Origin: Salminus brasiliensis
Lineage: Eukaryota > Chordata > Actinopteri > Characiformes > Bryconidae
Reading direction: 5' to 3'
NCBI RefSeq assembly: GCF_030463535.1
Contig: NC_132880.1
Location: 25,876,487 to 25,940,486 of the forward strand
Length of the DNA stretch: 64,000 nt
A program made the position numbers and the translations under genes. The notes beneath the pieces are model-generated. The model had not been told where the DNA came from and made no database searches. It saw only the letters and a program-made list of their open reading frames with translations. Of this stretch, positions 1 to 13,740 are shown in pieces (position 1 is the stretch's first letter; each line of letters begins with the position of its first letter).

Positions 1-269
1 TACACCTGAATTTTGGTGCACTTGTGTGAGTAAACTAATGGCTAATTAGGGAGTTACTCCTGTTACATGTCTATGTGATATATGATAGGAGCACCGTCTG
101 GTTTGTTGGAATGTGAAACGTTTCACAATCAGTTTAGTCATGAGCGATGTTCCTCTTTAGGAATGTTTTTGGCTTTTTTTTATTTTTTTATTGTTCAACT
201 TCATGATAGTTTTCCATTTTGAATGTAGATGTAGCCCGTTTTCTGTTTAGCACTATTTCTTCTGTGCAG

Positions 270-3200
270 AAGAAAGCGGCATCCTTCTAAACAAAATTTT
301 TAAACCCCACTTAGAACTGGCACGCTGTGAACTGGAGCTGGCCGAGCTCTGCCGTCTAATCCAGAGGCTTCACTTGCTGGAGGGAGATCTCCCGATTACC
401 AACAACGACCTGGAGCGCAGGATCAGTATGCAGGTCCGTCCAATTTACTCAGTACTCTCAGCTTGATCAACAAGATTTTGTGCAGCACATTTTTGATTCA
501 TTTAATTGTGTACTAATGTCTGTGTATTTAGATCTGATGAGGTGTTAATAAAAAGCAGGCCATATCCAGTATCCTTTGTTACGTGAGCTACACTGTCGCA
601 GGCTGATCAAAATGGATTACCAGAAGATCTGTTTTAACAAGCTAATTGAGTTGTGGGTTACCAGCAAATAGGCTGTTTTTTTTTTTTGCGGTCCTTGAGG
701 GTAGTTGAAATGGTAGTCTGTTTGCCTTCAGATTGACTATTTAATAAAACCTTAGTTTCATGTAGGTTGCATGTTTCTCCATAGAACGACAGACTGAGTT
801 TTCTGAGATCTTCGGTAAGTTTCTGACCAAAATGTAGTGCAAGTGTGAATGCAGTTGGAGGTCTTGGTTGTAAGTGTGTTAAACCAACCCTGCTGTGTGG
901 AGGCTGTACTTTAGCCTGGCTAGCCCTCACTATGGGCTCACTGCTTCATAGCAGGCACACTATTTCAAATAACCTAGGAGTGAGTTTTGTGACTTCTACA
1001 CACCTCAGTAGTCAAATACTCTTGCCATGAAAACAATTTTTTGGGACAGAACCGGAATTCAGGGGGAATGTGGAGAAATCTGTTTAAATACACTCATAAT
1101 TGTTACATGGTCTTGCGATGAACATTAGCCAAAAGTACTTTGTACTAAAACCTGAAGAAAATAATTGAAAATAAAATTTGACACTTTGCTTTGTGTGTGT
1201 GGGGGTGGGGGGGGGGGTGGCATGTGACAGTAGTGCTGTTTGAAAGTCTAAGCACCTCTGTTCAAAGGATATGTAATGGTGCTCATGTGTGGTTATTTAC
1301 AGTGAGCAGCATGTCAGGTATCCCTGTTTAAATGACATTTTGCATGAGACATTTTGCATACACCCTAAAGAAAATGCTGCCTGCATTGTAAAGGTTGTGT
1401 ATCCACTAGATTGCTTCTAAAGTGAGCAGTGCTTCACTAACACAGCATCTACTCATTTAGAATCTGACTCTGGAGAAACCAAAGAAGAAGCCAATGAAGG
1501 TTTGGGGACACAACCGCACTCTGTCACATGGCATGGTGAGAGCCAGGACTCTCTTGTGACTTTCCTTTCAAAGCCCCCTTTTCCTCCTTTACTCCTGCTT
1601 CTTTTTCGACCTGCGTTCTTCCTCTGCATGACAATGCCACGCCTTACTTTCTTCTTCCTTTATAAGCTTAACCTTCCTGTTTGAAATGTTTCTCCTTTTA
1701 CCTCGCCCACACCTTTCTCTCACAGTTGTCCGCGAGCCATTTAGGCACCTCGTCAGGCTTAGCAGCGTCTCTTCAGTCCATCCCGGACTACGTTTACACT
1801 CAGCTGTCCACTCCAGGGGTCACCTCGCCTGAGGGAAAGAAGCTGCAGCAGGAAATCTACACAGTCTCCCAGAGAGGTGAGACTGAGCACCTGTATTATC
1901 CAATCAGGTTACAGTTGGGCTTTTCCTTCAAATCAAGTTCTTAAATTCTGTAATTCGCTAAATGTTTGGGTAATAAGGAAGACTGACTGGGTTTGAATGG
2001 GTTTTCGGTTGTTTTGTTTTTTGGGGGATGCTTGCCTTATCTATGTCTAGCGTTCCTTTTTTTTTTTTTTTTTTTATCGCTGTTTGCGTTCATGTTAAGT
2101 TCCTTGTATTTTGAATGCACTGCAACTCTTACACACATCTAAACCATGCAGTAGTACGTATTGACTCACTCAGATTTGTCCGAATTACAGATCTCTGCAG
2201 TAAACACAATTTAAAATATAGGAAAGATGCATGTCCCTGTGCACAAAGTGATCTAATAAGCCCATTCCAAACCATATTGCTCCAATTTTAACCTCACTGT
2301 CTTATTATAAAGGACTCCCTTTGTCAGATTTGGCCCTAGTGCCCTGTATTTGCTGAATGTTTGGGATGAAATGCTCTTCTGTTTGTTTCAGTGCACACCT
2401 CTCTCAAGAGTGTTCATGAGACGCTGTCTTTGGAGCGGGAGCGGCTCCGCCAGGCCTGGACAGGACCAGACCTCCGCCAGGCCACGACTGACCAGCTGGC
2501 CACGCTATGCACTACGCTGTCAGAGGTAACATGCATTTTATGGTATAAGTAGTATCTTATTTGACAAAAAAAGTGGTTGGTTTCTCAGACAGGGATTAAG
2601 CCTGCGTATGGACTCTGTATCTGTAATTTCCTTTTAATGGCAAATTTGCATTTAGAATGCTTTGTAGTCCAGGACTTAATTTAATACCCTGTTTGGGGAA
2701 ACCAACACTATATGTTTCAAACTTTTCAAATAAATAAGGACCTCTCTTGTGTCTTGTTTGTCTGCATTTTGCTACAAAGTAAACAATACCTCCAGTAACA
2801 TGATGAAGCTATTTCTTGGTGCCTTCTTTTAACATTCAGCCAGGAATCCTCTGGAGACTGTTTCTTTACGGGCATCATCCCAGACAAAGTAGTTGGCTAG
2901 CCATTAATGATTAATTAAATAATAATTTATTTAAGTAATGCTGAGTGAGATCATGTGACATTGTTGTAAAATTAAGGCTTTAACATTAAATTAATAATTT
3001 CTTAAAGAAATGTGAGATTGAGTGGTTGTGTTGTCAGATGCCACAACAGTATGTGGTGTTGCAACAGCCCTCCCCTCTCTTACAACAAAGCCTCTGTCAA
3101 AGCAACCCTATCAGCCTGTCTGAAAGGGCCTCTGACGTGTCATTGCATTGCTTAATGGTGATGTCGGAGGCATATTTATGCATAAAAGAACAACCTAACT

Positions 3201-3913
3201 GGTTTGGGCTGTTTACATTTTGTCGTTGAATCAGGGTTAGTTTGTGGGTAGGCGGGACTTTGTAATGAAGCACAGCAGAGAGCTAGCCAAACTTGTGTAT
3301 GTATACTATATAGTACATGATCAAGTGTCTTTATCAACTTGAGGTGTTTGTGCCACCTGCCTCTGACATACTGGTCATAATAACAGTGTTTAATTATTCT
3401 TGTCTTTGTTTCTCTGTAGTTGGAGGTGCAATCCCGTCTAACTAAAGTCCACTCAGTCTCCCTGTCCTCGGATTCCACTGAGGAATCTTTCTGTACCGTC
3501 CGGCAGGACCAGGTGAGGTCCCAACACACTGTCTGTTATAGGAAAGTTAGGGGTCTTGTATTGTTTGAACCCATAATTCCTTGGTCAGTTTATTTTACAG
3601 CCTAAGGGAAGGAAAACGGGATTACACTAGTCTTATCACTATCCACTACAGTAATCTACTAGTAATCGTGTCGTTTAATCCTTTTCACAACTGCCCTTGT
3701 TTTTTCTTTTTTTTTCTCTTAGCCCTTAAGCCCCCATCAGACCCGCAGCCGACTCTCTGTGGCTGAGTCCATGGCTGAATACTTTGATGCCAATGAGGTG
3801 ATCGTGTCTGAAAGCTTATCTGAGAATGAGGCTTCTGACGAGTCGGGTCTGAGTGACGTCACCACCAGCAACTCCGAACCCGAGGAGGGACAAGGTACTG
3901 TAAATTTATTTGT

Positions 3914-3966
<53 letters not shown>

Positions 3967-5642
3967 GTACCGCTCCTCTTTTTCCTTGTGACAATATTAA
4001 ATTCTTGAGGATCAGGCTTTTTTACGGTCAAAGCAGTGCACAGAAGACCATCTTAAAGGTGGCGATGCTAACTGCTACAATATTTCTAATACCCTTCTGG
4101 ATCAAAAACACAGCTCACAGTATCTCACCTCACAAAGTCTCTGCCCATACCCATCCTTACCCATTGTTACCCATCTATTCGCCCTCATATCCATACTCAT
4201 CTGTGCCTGAATCCATACTTGTATTTATACCCACAAATTCATCCATACCAGTAACCAGTACCAATAATTTCCATATCCATACGAAGGTCAATACACTCCT
4301 TTATATCGTTTTGTTCTTATACATGCCCATATTTCTCTTTCCCCACCTGTACCAGTGTAAAGTTGTTAAAAATATTTGTAGAATCTTAACAAGAAACCGT
4401 GTGCTGGCTCTATATGACTGGTCCTGAAAGGTCAAGTGTTGCACTACAAATGGTTATGATGCAGTTGCCAATTTGAAAGCTTTGACCTTGTTGATGCAGT
4501 TAAAGCACCCATAGATATTAATGTTTACACTTCAAGTTGTTTTCTTGTTTCTCTCTGGCACATACAGCTGCAGGCAACGTGCAATACAGGGCGAGTGTGT
4601 CCAGCTCTCCGGATGTTTCCCCTGCTGTACCAAATGACACGGGTCATCGGACAGTCCTGCCCGCCCCCTGCGCCGATAATAGCCACATTGGCATTCTCAG
4701 CATCCTTTACAACAACATTGGGAAGGACCTGTCCCGCGTGTCTATGCCTGTTGCCCTCAACGAGCCACTCAACTTCCTGCAGCGGGTCAGTGAGGAGCTG
4801 GAGTACTCGCAGCTTCTGGACGTCGCTAACCAAATTGACGACCCCTTCCAGAGAATGGTAACCAGGACATAACTGACATGGTTTCTCAGTGAATGATTCA
4901 AATAAGAGTCTGTGTCTCATCAGAATATGATCACCCCTGGTTTGTAATAAACTCTGCCCATTAAATTAGCTACACTGACCATATAGGAGCCTATAATTAG
5001 ACTGTAGTTCTTCTGTTGCATACTCTTGTTGGCCTTCTTGTACCCTGTTCTTCAATGGTCAGTGCGGCTATGTATTTGTAGTGGGTCATTCTCAGTTAGT
5101 GATCCTGACGTGGTGTTGCTGTGTGCAGAGCTGGTACGAGTTTTTCTGTGGCTTTTCTGTTCTACAGGTTTATGTGGCTGTTTTCTCCATCTCCGGCTAC
5201 GCCTGGGCCTCCTGGAGGAATCGCTATAAGCCCTTTAACCCAGTACTTGGAGAGACATACGAGAGCGTCCGAGATGACCGTGGCTTCCGTTATGTTGCAG
5301 AGCAGGTATTCACTGCTGTTCTCTACTATACAGATAGTGTTTTGTGAATTTGGCACCGGGGGTCAGTTTTTGTCTTATTTTATGTCCGTATTAAATTTAA
5401 AGATTTAACTTCTAGGATTATATCATTGTTTTAGGTCATTAGACACTGACTATAGGTCTGTTTATCATGCCAGCTTTTTGTAATCTAAGAAGCAGCTGGC
5501 AGTTTTAAATTGTCTGTGAAAAACTAAATTGGAGATACTCAATTTTTTGACTGACACTAACTGAACAAGGTTAGTAATGCATGACCCTTTTCATCCTTTA
5601 GACATTTGGATGATGACAAGTTCTATTTCTAAGGACTTTTTT

Positions 5643-5674
<32 letters not shown>

Positions 5675-8259
5675 TTTTCTCTCTCCAGGTGAGCCATCAC
5701 CCTCCAGTTTCTGCCTGTCATGCAGAATCTGAGAATTTCACATTTTGGCAGGGTAAGACCTTTACTCTTGTACACCATCTCAGCTGTAACTGAGGAACTA
5801 TAGATACACTCTTAAAATAAAGCTGCCAAAAGTAGCAAAATAAGAGGACCCCAGTTTAGTTTGTGTTCAGCACAGAAGAGTCAGTGTGCTTCTTTTAATG
5901 GTTTCAGATCAGAGATGGAAAAATAAGTTCTGGGGGAAGTCTGTGGAGATAATCTCCACGGGAATGGTGAACGTATCCCTGCCGAGGTGAGCACTATCTT
6001 GTATCTCTTTTTTTTTTTTGTCTAACGTCTAAAACTGTTGTACAAATGTACATGCCCTAGTATGTTCAAAGATTTGTGGACACTTCTCGTTGGTGAGATC
6101 TAGTAATGTGCACTCACTGTGCATACTTGGCTTGCATAATCTCTATAGATAAGTACTGACTGAACGAACTGGTTGCCCTGGAGCCTGAAGTCCTCACGCG
6201 TACCCACCAAGCATTGGGCTGTGGAGCAGAGCAGTTCTCAGAAATAATGGTGCTTGATCCAATAGCCTTGGATCCCTGGATACCTGACCTCACTGTTGCT
6301 CTTGCTTTTAGGACTGATTGCAGTCAAATCCTCTTGTTTAAAACCTTTCCAAAAGAGTTGTGGCTGTTACTGCAGCAAAGGGAGACAAACTTTCCTTTGA
6401 TGCTCTTCAGTTTGTAAGAAATGCTGGAGGAGCAGGTATCCACAAACATTTGACTATATAGTGAATAATGGCTGCTCGCTTGTCCTCATGTTAGTCTTTT
6501 GTATCAAGTCAAAAAAGTAATGAATGTCATGTTCATAAAGAAACCTTAATACTTGAACATCTATCATATCTAAACTTATCAAATCTATATTTTTACCTAT
6601 TGCCGCCATCATACTACTCACTACTGTCTGAAATGTCAGCTTAACAGGTTACAAGTTATCTTTCAATGAAAGTCTGCATAAATGTTTTAGCCTAATTCAT
6701 TTTTGGAGCATTTCTATTGGTCCATTCCTCATGAAAAATTGCCAGATTACATTGTCAAAGTAAAAAATGGCAAAAAGATGTATGACTATTTTTGCATGAC
6801 TGCGATAATGTTATAATATTTGATGTAATTAAATATATTCTGTGGTATTCTGCAGGTATGGCGATCATTATGAGTGGAACAAGGTAGTGACGTGCATTCA
6901 CAGTGTGTTCAGTCAGCAGAGGTGGCTGGAGCACTATGGAGATGTTCTGATCCGAAATCTGAACAGTGACGAGTGCACCTGCAAGATCACTTTCCTGAAG
7001 GTGGGATTCAAACTTTTGTGTAGCTCCAGTGTGACAAAAACCAAACATGCATGTTTTGATGTTCTGGTTACTTTTTCTTTTCTGAATATACAGTGACTAA
7101 TTTGCATGTTTTCTTCTGTGTCCAGTCTCGTTATGGTAGTGGAGAGGACAGTAAGAATGAAGTGCAGGGGACTGTCCTGGACCGGGCCGGAAACGTGGTG
7201 CATCGGTTTGGAGGCTCATGGCATGAGGGCATCTTCTGTGACACACTGCCCAATCCACAGTGCATCTGGAAGCCCAGTGAGTAACCTTAGTTCACAGTCT
7301 GATCTAAAGTGACGCAAATTGGGGAATTGTCTTCCTGATAACGTCAGTGTTTTTGGTACTTAAGAAGAGACCAGAGGCTAGGGTTGGACATCATGCAGAC
7401 AACATGAACTAGTTGTTCCAGATTGTAAAATCTGAGGTCAAGCTAAGCTTTTTTTTTTTTTTGTATGCATGTATTTATTTATTCATTAATTTATTTATTT
7501 TTAATCCAAGATTTTCTGTACTGCATCCAATTAAACAGGACTAATTCTGCTCTGTAATGAACTGTAGTTGGTCAGTGTTCAAGGACTAATGACTTTCACA
7601 ATATATTTAGAAAAGCATATTGCCCATCACAATAACCATGTCAATGTGTTGATTTATTTCTCAGATGCTCAGCCTGAAGATTATTACAACTATTACGGAT
7701 TCTCCCAGTACGCCAGAGAGCTGAATGAACTGACTCCGAAACTGAAGCCTCTGCTGCCCCCTACAGACACACGATTCCGTCCAGACCAGAGGTACATTAC
7801 AATTTGTAAAGGCTTCAAAATCAGTCACACCATTTGAAAATTCTCATGTTTTATGTGTTTTGGAATTGGAAGGCCAGTATTTTCCGTTTTCATCCAGCTT
7901 TACTGACCCATGATTCATTCTGACTACTGAACAATACATTGAACTCTCCTCACGTCCCTCACAATGCTCTCACTGCTGTGATGCACAGCTTTGTAAAGCT
8001 TTACTGTAGGGCCTTATTTGTACGGCTCCATGACTCCTATTTTACTTTCATGACGACGGATGTAAATGTACCTAGACATTTTATTAAGATTCACTCAAAT
8101 CAATGTCTGGATTTATTTATTATGAGTAGACACAATATGTTTAGTCCAGTGTTTGCAATGTTAGCCTAGTTGTAAACCAAACAGGCTTTGGCTGATCAGG
8201 TTTCTTTGTGAAAAATGCAATACATTGGGATATAAAGGGATGGTATTTCCTGCTAATGT

Positions 8260-8299
<40 letters not shown>

Positions 8300-8953
8300 G
8301 TCAGACTTCTTGAAGAGGGTAAAGTGGCTGAAGCTGATAAGAGGAAGGATGAATTGGAGGAGAAGCAGAGGGAACGGAGGAAGGAGCTGTCCAAAAGAGG
8401 AGAGGAACACATCCCCCGCTTCTTCAGGTGAGTACCTGCTCAGATTATCCTCCCATTGCCTATCCCTGTTGGATGGATGGACCAGTGTAAATGCTCTAAA
8501 TTTCACTAACTTCTTGAAAGCATTAAGCATAGGATGTCCACCCTGTCGCACAACACAGATGGAGCAACGTTACAGCCCTGGTACACTGAGTGTGGGGCAC
8601 CAGATTTCATTTTTCACCCCTGTTGCGCTTCACACTCTGTGTACCAGGACTGTAACTGTCTGTTATTCTGCATAAGCATCTAAAGGTAGTTAGTAAGTTG
8701 GGGGGGGGGGGGGGGGATTCTTTTGGGACGCTGGGCTACAAAATGAGCCCACTGCAAAAACGTCTTTATAAAAGAATGCTATAGTTTCATTTAGAGTAGC
8801 TAGAACATGGTCAAATATTTATTTTGTTCCTCCTCCCTCTTCAGAAAAACAAAGGACGAAGCTGGAAGAGAGGTGTGGGTGACCAATGGAACATACTGGA
8901 AGGTCAGGGAAAATCCTGGATTTGTGAACACCAAAAATCTGGAATTGTGGTGA
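270..8953 (+). CDS. osbpl7: Oxysterol-binding protein-related protein 7-like, 3' part (15 coding exons)
   Basis: Lipid-transfer protein of the ORP3/6/7 group, which exchanges sterol or phospholipid at ER-plasma membrane contacts. Exons: 270-433, 1461-1499, 1726-1876, 2392-2525, 3420-3512, 3723-3894, 4568-4857, 5168-5305, 5689-5752, 5908-5986, 6856-7000, 7126-7276, 7665-7791, 8305-8427, 8845-8953. All have AG/GT borders, and the phases add up to 658 residues plus TGA. The N-terminal exons, including the expected PH domain, lie upstream of the window. A FFAT motif EYFDANE (3777-3797, residue 212 of this part) should bind VAP proteins in the ER. The lipid-binding ORD runs from about residue 285 to 640, with [12 protein letters not shown] in the eighth exon. 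The family fingerprint VSHHPP starts exactly at the ninth exon (5689). Paralogue 7 is chosen over 3 or 6 because tbkbp1 is next door, as in human 17q21; this choice is less certain than the family. Confidence 0.9.
3918..3958. repeat. Poly-T tract in osbpl7 intron
   Basis: About 41 T, 24 bp after the donor at 3895. A similar tract at 8264-8298 forms the polypyrimidine tract of the exon at 8305. Confidence 0.95.
6060..6467. mobile_element. MITE-like element with Tc1-type ends, osbpl7 intron
   Basis: About 400 bp in the intron between the exons ending at 5986 and starting at 6856. One end has a 'ttgtggacacttctc'-like sequence near 6074. The other end has 'gtatccacaaacatttgac' near 6438, an imperfect inverted repeat. 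Related ends recur at 19145-19345, about 23490-23900 and 26480-26570. It has no coding capacity and is probably a non-autonomous derivative of a Tc1/mariner element. Confidence 0.5.
8569..8656. repeat. Short inverted repeat (26-bp arms)
   Basis: The left arm 8569-8594 and right arm 8631-8656 are reverse complements with about two mismatches, separated by a 36-bp loop. The element lies in the last osbpl7 intron. It could be a tiny MITE or a chance hairpin. Confidence 0.5.
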
Positions 8954-9910
8954 ACTGATCAGAAGACCCCTGCATTACTAACGTTTTTTCCTTTTAAACT
9001 CATACGGACGTCGCATATCTCAATTTTATATACCCTCAAAACTGCCTAAAGATCTTATCTGTGTAACTTATTTTAAGAAGTCTTCCATCAGCATTCTTTT
9101 TATTTCAGCTGAAATGGACTGGATGTGGTGGAGTTGTTTGTGTGTTTAAGGGCACGTTAATGAACCAGTCTCTGTGGTGACTGTGCCAATGAGGCGCAAA
9201 TGAACTGTTTTGGATGATACTGCCTCCAACTTGGATGCTTCTCAAATGCTGGTCTCCTCATTTATCCAGTGGTTTAAAACTGCATGCTGATGAAGACTAA
9301 TTATATAAGATAAAAAACAACTTTTAGCCACTTTTAACTAAGTGTTTTTTAAAAAAAAGTCAGTTGATCCACTGTAATCATATTTGACAGACCGAGACTG
9401 AGTAAAGGGAACAGGGCTTTTTTTTTGGGGGGGGGGGGGTGAGAATGTTTGATGTTCACACTGAGGGCCTGTAGCTCAAATGAGCCATTCTGTGTATAGG
9501 TATTCAGTTAAAAAAAAGGTTAAAAATTTTTTTTTTAAAGCACGTTTGAACACATGGGACCCTTTCCCCGCCCCTCAGGATCGCTGCTTTTGTAAATAGT
9601 CCTCGTCTGTTCTGTCTCTTTAGGCCGTTGTTATTCTTTTTTGCTGATTTGTGAAAGGAACCGGCTGAGAGTGTGTTTGCGCTGATGCTGCTGGTTTAGT
9701 TGAAATAATGAAGACGTGTTTGTATTGATGTTTCAGCTGTGCATTACAAGGAAAAGAGAAACTTGTGTGTAATTTTAGTGAAAAGGAGGTCGTATAGGAT
9801 CTCTATTGTGTAAATGTCTTTGTAATCATATGTATTTAAATGAATAAAAGAGGGGGGGGAAAAATACTGCTGTTTGGTTTTGTTTTTTTAATAAAGAGTT
9901 TGTAGCTAGT
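8954..9910 (+). other. osbpl7 3'UTR with two poly(A) signals
   Basis: Non-coding sequence follows the TGA at 8951-8953. AATAAA occurs at 9843-9848 and again at 9890-9895, so the transcript probably ends near 9.87 or 9.91 kb. A poly-T/poly-G run lies at about 9418-9440. No other gene is visible here. Confidence 0.6.
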
Positions 9911-11700
9911 TTAGACCACACTGGTACTTGCAGCAGGTACTGATGAGGATTTCAGCTTGGCCAGTATGTATTTCAAATGGAATTTGAGTGTAAATGGAGA
10001 AGATGCTCTTGTTAACGGTCTTTACAGGCCTGAGGGAGCTGCTGTTCGGCTTGGAAGGATTGGGAAACCTGGCAGTGTCATTTGAATGTGAACCTACTTT
10101 TGGTCTTAATATTGCTTAATGTTATATGTGTGAAAGAAATGCCTTGTTCACATTTAACGGAACACCTTTCCAGGGATCAGAGAGGACTGCTTTTCTGAAC
10201 ATTAGCCTACTTTTGGTAGGGGTAAACTGCTATAGGCTTAAATGGTGAAAGGGCTGGTCCTTTTATATGGACTGTGGATTGGGGAAAGGAGAGTTTAAAC
10301 TTTTACACAATACAACACTTTTATAAATATATTTTTATTTGACTAAGTCTAGACATGGACCATAATTTTTATTTATAGAATTTTAATTGTAAGGTATTTT
10401 TCTTAAATTGACCTCCATCACAGGACTTGTACAGCACTTGGGGAAAAAAAATTATATTGATTTTATTTTATACTTCTTAAAGAAAACACTGGACCCTGTC
10501 TTACACCCTGCGCAAGGCGGGTCGCGATACTCACTGCTATCTTACACCCCACCTACAGTTAATTTCCACACCTTCCGCCTGCATCGTTAAAATAGCGACA
10601 GTGCTTGCCAATATCTCTATGTTGATGTGCGTAGTGGTCTCGAAATGAGGTGTGTTCAGGTGAATTTCTGGTGTATTGCCATTTTGGCAGCTGAAAACAC
10701 AGGAGCGCCACTGAGCCAAAACAACCTAGACCGAGCCAACAGTTGCTGTCTTGGCAGTGAATTGTAAACACGGGCGCGTGCCCGGCGCCGCGTAAAATGG
10801 CAATCCGCCAAAGTCCGAGCGCACCTGGCTCTTACAGGAACTGGCAAGTGACACGCTGGGCCCTTTGATTGGTTTATTGCAGGTTGCGCCCAAAACACAC
10901 CCATGAATAATTACGAGACTTAGTTCATGCCTTTTGTGTATAGCAAAGATACAATGACATGTCCTAAATCAAACTGCGCAGTTAACGGCTCGCCTATGAT
11001 AGCTAAAATAGGGCCAATACAGCGAATCCATTCTCCGAAAGAATTCTCAGGATTAGAAGTGGCAATACTTCAGTATTTGCTCTGCTTGTCCCTAATATAT
11101 ATGTATATACATCCAACTCTTACTCCATTGAGCTGTGACTTTATTAGTACTGTTAAGAATATAGTAAATAAACCGTGGTGTAATAAACGTACATCGCTTC
11201 CGACAGGAAGCCCCGCCTCGTACTTCGTGCTCTGATTGGCGAGTGTCAATCAAACCAGAAGGGCTCCGCTTCCACTTCATCCCATTGAGAGAGGCAGTCC
11301 TGGGGGCGTTCACCCCCGACAAAACGTAAGAATTACGTGTATTTAAACAGACCCAGTGGTCCTTTGAACACTGTGTGTGTGTGTGTACACCAAGCTTCAT
11401 CAGAATCCATTGCGTTTACTATCGCTGCTGATTGGGTAACACCCGTGACACCAAACCCAAAAACAATAAAACGCGTTAATAAGGGAGAGCAAGACATGCT
11501 AAATATGTATTATGCTCATTTGTGTTGGAAATGCTTGAATTACTCACAAATCCGTCCTCTGCTCCATTCAACTCTTTTCACTTCGAGCTCCCGAACACTC
11601 CCTGCCGGACGACAAAATCCAGACAGTGGGCGTTCCCGTTGATAGAGCTCTAAATCAGCCAATCACGATACAGGGAACGGGGCACTAGCATGCAGACTCA
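9911..11700. other. Intergenic DNA, CpG- and CCAAT-containing toward 3'
   Basis: No open frame here resembles a known protein. A short CpG-rich stretch lies at about 10760-10830. CCAAT boxes, mostly as ATTGG, occur near 10867, 11233, 11435 and 11658. This fits upstream promoter sequence for the exon proposed at about 11.75-11.84 kb. Confidence 0.4.
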
Positions 11701-11844
11701 GCGCAGGGGGGCGGGGTATTGTCTGAATACGGGTGGGAGATCATCTCAGCGCAGTGGAGTCTGTGATTTTTCTAGAGTTGGTCTTAATCGAGCAGCAGCA
11801 GCAGATCATGAGTGTCATCGTCCACATCTCCGCCACTGAGCAGC
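11640..11844 (+). promoter_or_regulatory. Probable tbkbp1 promoter and 5' untranslated exon
   Basis: A CCAAT box at about 11660 and a GC box 'ggggcggggt' at about 11708 precede a short segment ending in a strong donor (gtgagt at 11845). The next clear acceptor downstream on this strand is at 18049, just before the tbkbp1 start codon. A splice between them would give a 5' leader with an upstream ATG at 11808. Exon status and linkage are inferred; only the motifs and the donor are visible. Confidence 0.4.
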
Positions 11845-12417
11845 GTGAGTACTGCAGGATTCACTCTACAGTCACTGCATGTCACCGCGCGATGCCATCA
11901 AAAACAGAAACTAATAATGAGCTAAAATAAGCAAATCAAACCAGATGAGCACCACAACAAACCAGACGTACCAGAGAGGAACTAGTGTTACATGCAGGTG
12001 ATGTGTTTCGGCCCGATCTGCATTACGGACGACCTGTTCACGATTATAGCCAGGTCTTGTAGTGGTATTTTGGATGAACGTGGATTTTGATGCCCTTTGT
12101 CTGTTCATTGAGCATTCTCGCACATTCACCTGATTCTGCGACGAGACTGAAATTGGCTTGTTATTCTAATTTTTAGTTCCAACTTAAAATATGCAGCAGT
12201 TACACTATCTAACATCTGCACAGCTTTTAAGGTGGATGAGAAAATCAAAATTAAAAGTTCTGTCAGGTTTCCTGATTCTGTTTAATGTTAAGTATGTTGA
12301 GCTATTTCTGCTCCAGATTGGACCTTTGAACCTGTCAGAGCTGGACAATCGGAGGTTTGCTGGTGTGTTTTTGAGGTGCAGGTTGTAAAACGCTCTGATT
12401 CAGACTACAGGGCGAAG

Positions 12418-12475
12418 AGAGCGCGCATGCGCAGTGAGCGGGTTTGACGCAGCACCACGTGGTCGAACAGCAAAA
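12418..12475. promoter_or_regulatory. NRF1-like site and E-box
   Basis: GCGCATGCGCAG (about 12421-12433) is a near-perfect NRF1 palindrome. CACGTG follows about 25 bp later (near 12456). Both are typical of CpG promoters. No coding exon lies immediately next to them. They may be an alternative tbkbp1 start region or an orphan promoter. Confidence 0.45.
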
Positions 12476-12644
12476 AAACTCCAAATGGAGCAGAGAGGGA
12501 ACGATATTACAAACTGCAAAAAACTGCAACCTGGTTAGGTGTCAGAGTCGGTTTAGATGCGAGGGGGCATCGGCGTTCAATGCAGGAGCTCGTTTATTGC
12601 ATTTTCGACTGACGCTTATATGACGCTGGTCTGTATGTTATAGA

Positions 12645-12780
12645 AAGGTATAGATCGATCACTTTATTAATCCCAGAGGGAAGGTCACTCATTACAGCAG
12701 CACTGTGGAAATAGCAGGAACACAGGAACACACACACACATCTCTCCATGACAGGTGGGACTGGTAGGAGGGGGGGGGTA
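12645..12780 (-). mobile_element. LINE 3' tail remnant (Rex1/CR1-like)
   Basis: The sequence 'gatcactttattaatccc' followed by 'agagggaaggt' is the reverse complement of the tail type that ends in an AATAAAG-like segment in Rex1/CR1-group fish LINEs. Only about 130 bp remain, without coding sequence. Confidence 0.4.
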
Positions 12781-13039
12781 TGATAAATTATATAATTGGT
12801 TACAAAATTTCAGAAAGCATTTAAAGGCGGGAAAATAGTCATTACGTTTTATTAAGATTAAGAAAAAATTGATATGGTCTATTGAATTGTGAATAATATG
12901 AGCAGAGACACTAACAGAACAGAATTGTCTTGCTCTCCAGTAGCATACATGGTCTGAAACTCAGATCCGTCCAGCAGAACTGTGAGTTAGAACTTCATTT
13001 GACTTAGACTTCCAATCTCCAAAAACACTACGCCCTTAA

Positions 13040-13740
13040 AAAGTAAAGGTGCCAGAAAGGGTTTATTTCAGTGATGTCATACAAGACCCACTATTCATTC
13101 TCTACATGGCTCAGTAAGTGGGATGTTTCCATGACGTCTAACCGAGGGTCCACATTTTGTTTTCCATTGTATGAGATTTGCTCCAATGTTATTACACTCA
13201 TCACGCAGTAAATCAACAATTTACTTAATTCATTTAAATTCCAAGTATAATGATGCCATCCAGTCTGGATTTGGTAATCCATTGTATATTTTGAGGTGTG
13301 TTTAGGATCTTCAGTCCTGCTATAGAAGCTTTTAATCCTCATATTTTTACATGCTGTGTGATGAATGCTTCCAGAATTTACTGGTATTTATTACATTTAT
13401 TCTTTCCTCTACCAGTGACATAACTTCTGTGCCACTGGCTGCAACACAAGCCCAAAACATGCTCAATCCACTACTGTGCTTAACAGCTGGAGTTCTGCCC
13501 CCTTTTTTCCCCAAACATACCTTTCTAGTTCTAATTTAACCTTGTCAGTCCACAATACGTCCACATTGCATCAGGCTTGTTTAGATGTTTCTTTGAAAAC
13601 GTCTGATGCTGAATATGGTGATGAGCAGACAGGAAAGGTTTTCTTCTGAGGACTCTTCTATAAAAGTCACATTTGCGCAGGTGTCTCTGTACAGTAGAAC
13701 CGTGCACCACCACTCAATACAATAGGTAGGTCCTGTTTCT
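13040..13740 (-). mobile_element. Decayed Tc1-like transposase
   Basis: Reading the minus strand, 13713-13531 gives an HLRKCDFYRRVLRRKPF-type segment, which is the usual end of the Tc1 DNA-binding region. The stretch 13342-13091 contains the DPKHTSK motif of the catalytic domain. Stops and frameshifts break the frame, and no complete terminal repeats were found. It is an inactive remnant. Confidence 0.65.

Noticed and set aside
3759-4427. 222-codon open frame with a poly-Phe stretch
   Set aside because: Its first part is a real osbpl7 exon (to 3894); the rest runs through a poly-T tract and intron after a good donor.
10656-10904. 82-codon minus-strand open frame in CpG-rich DNA
   Set aside because: Arg/Ala-rich composition expected from CpG DNA, with no recognisable domain and no splice context.
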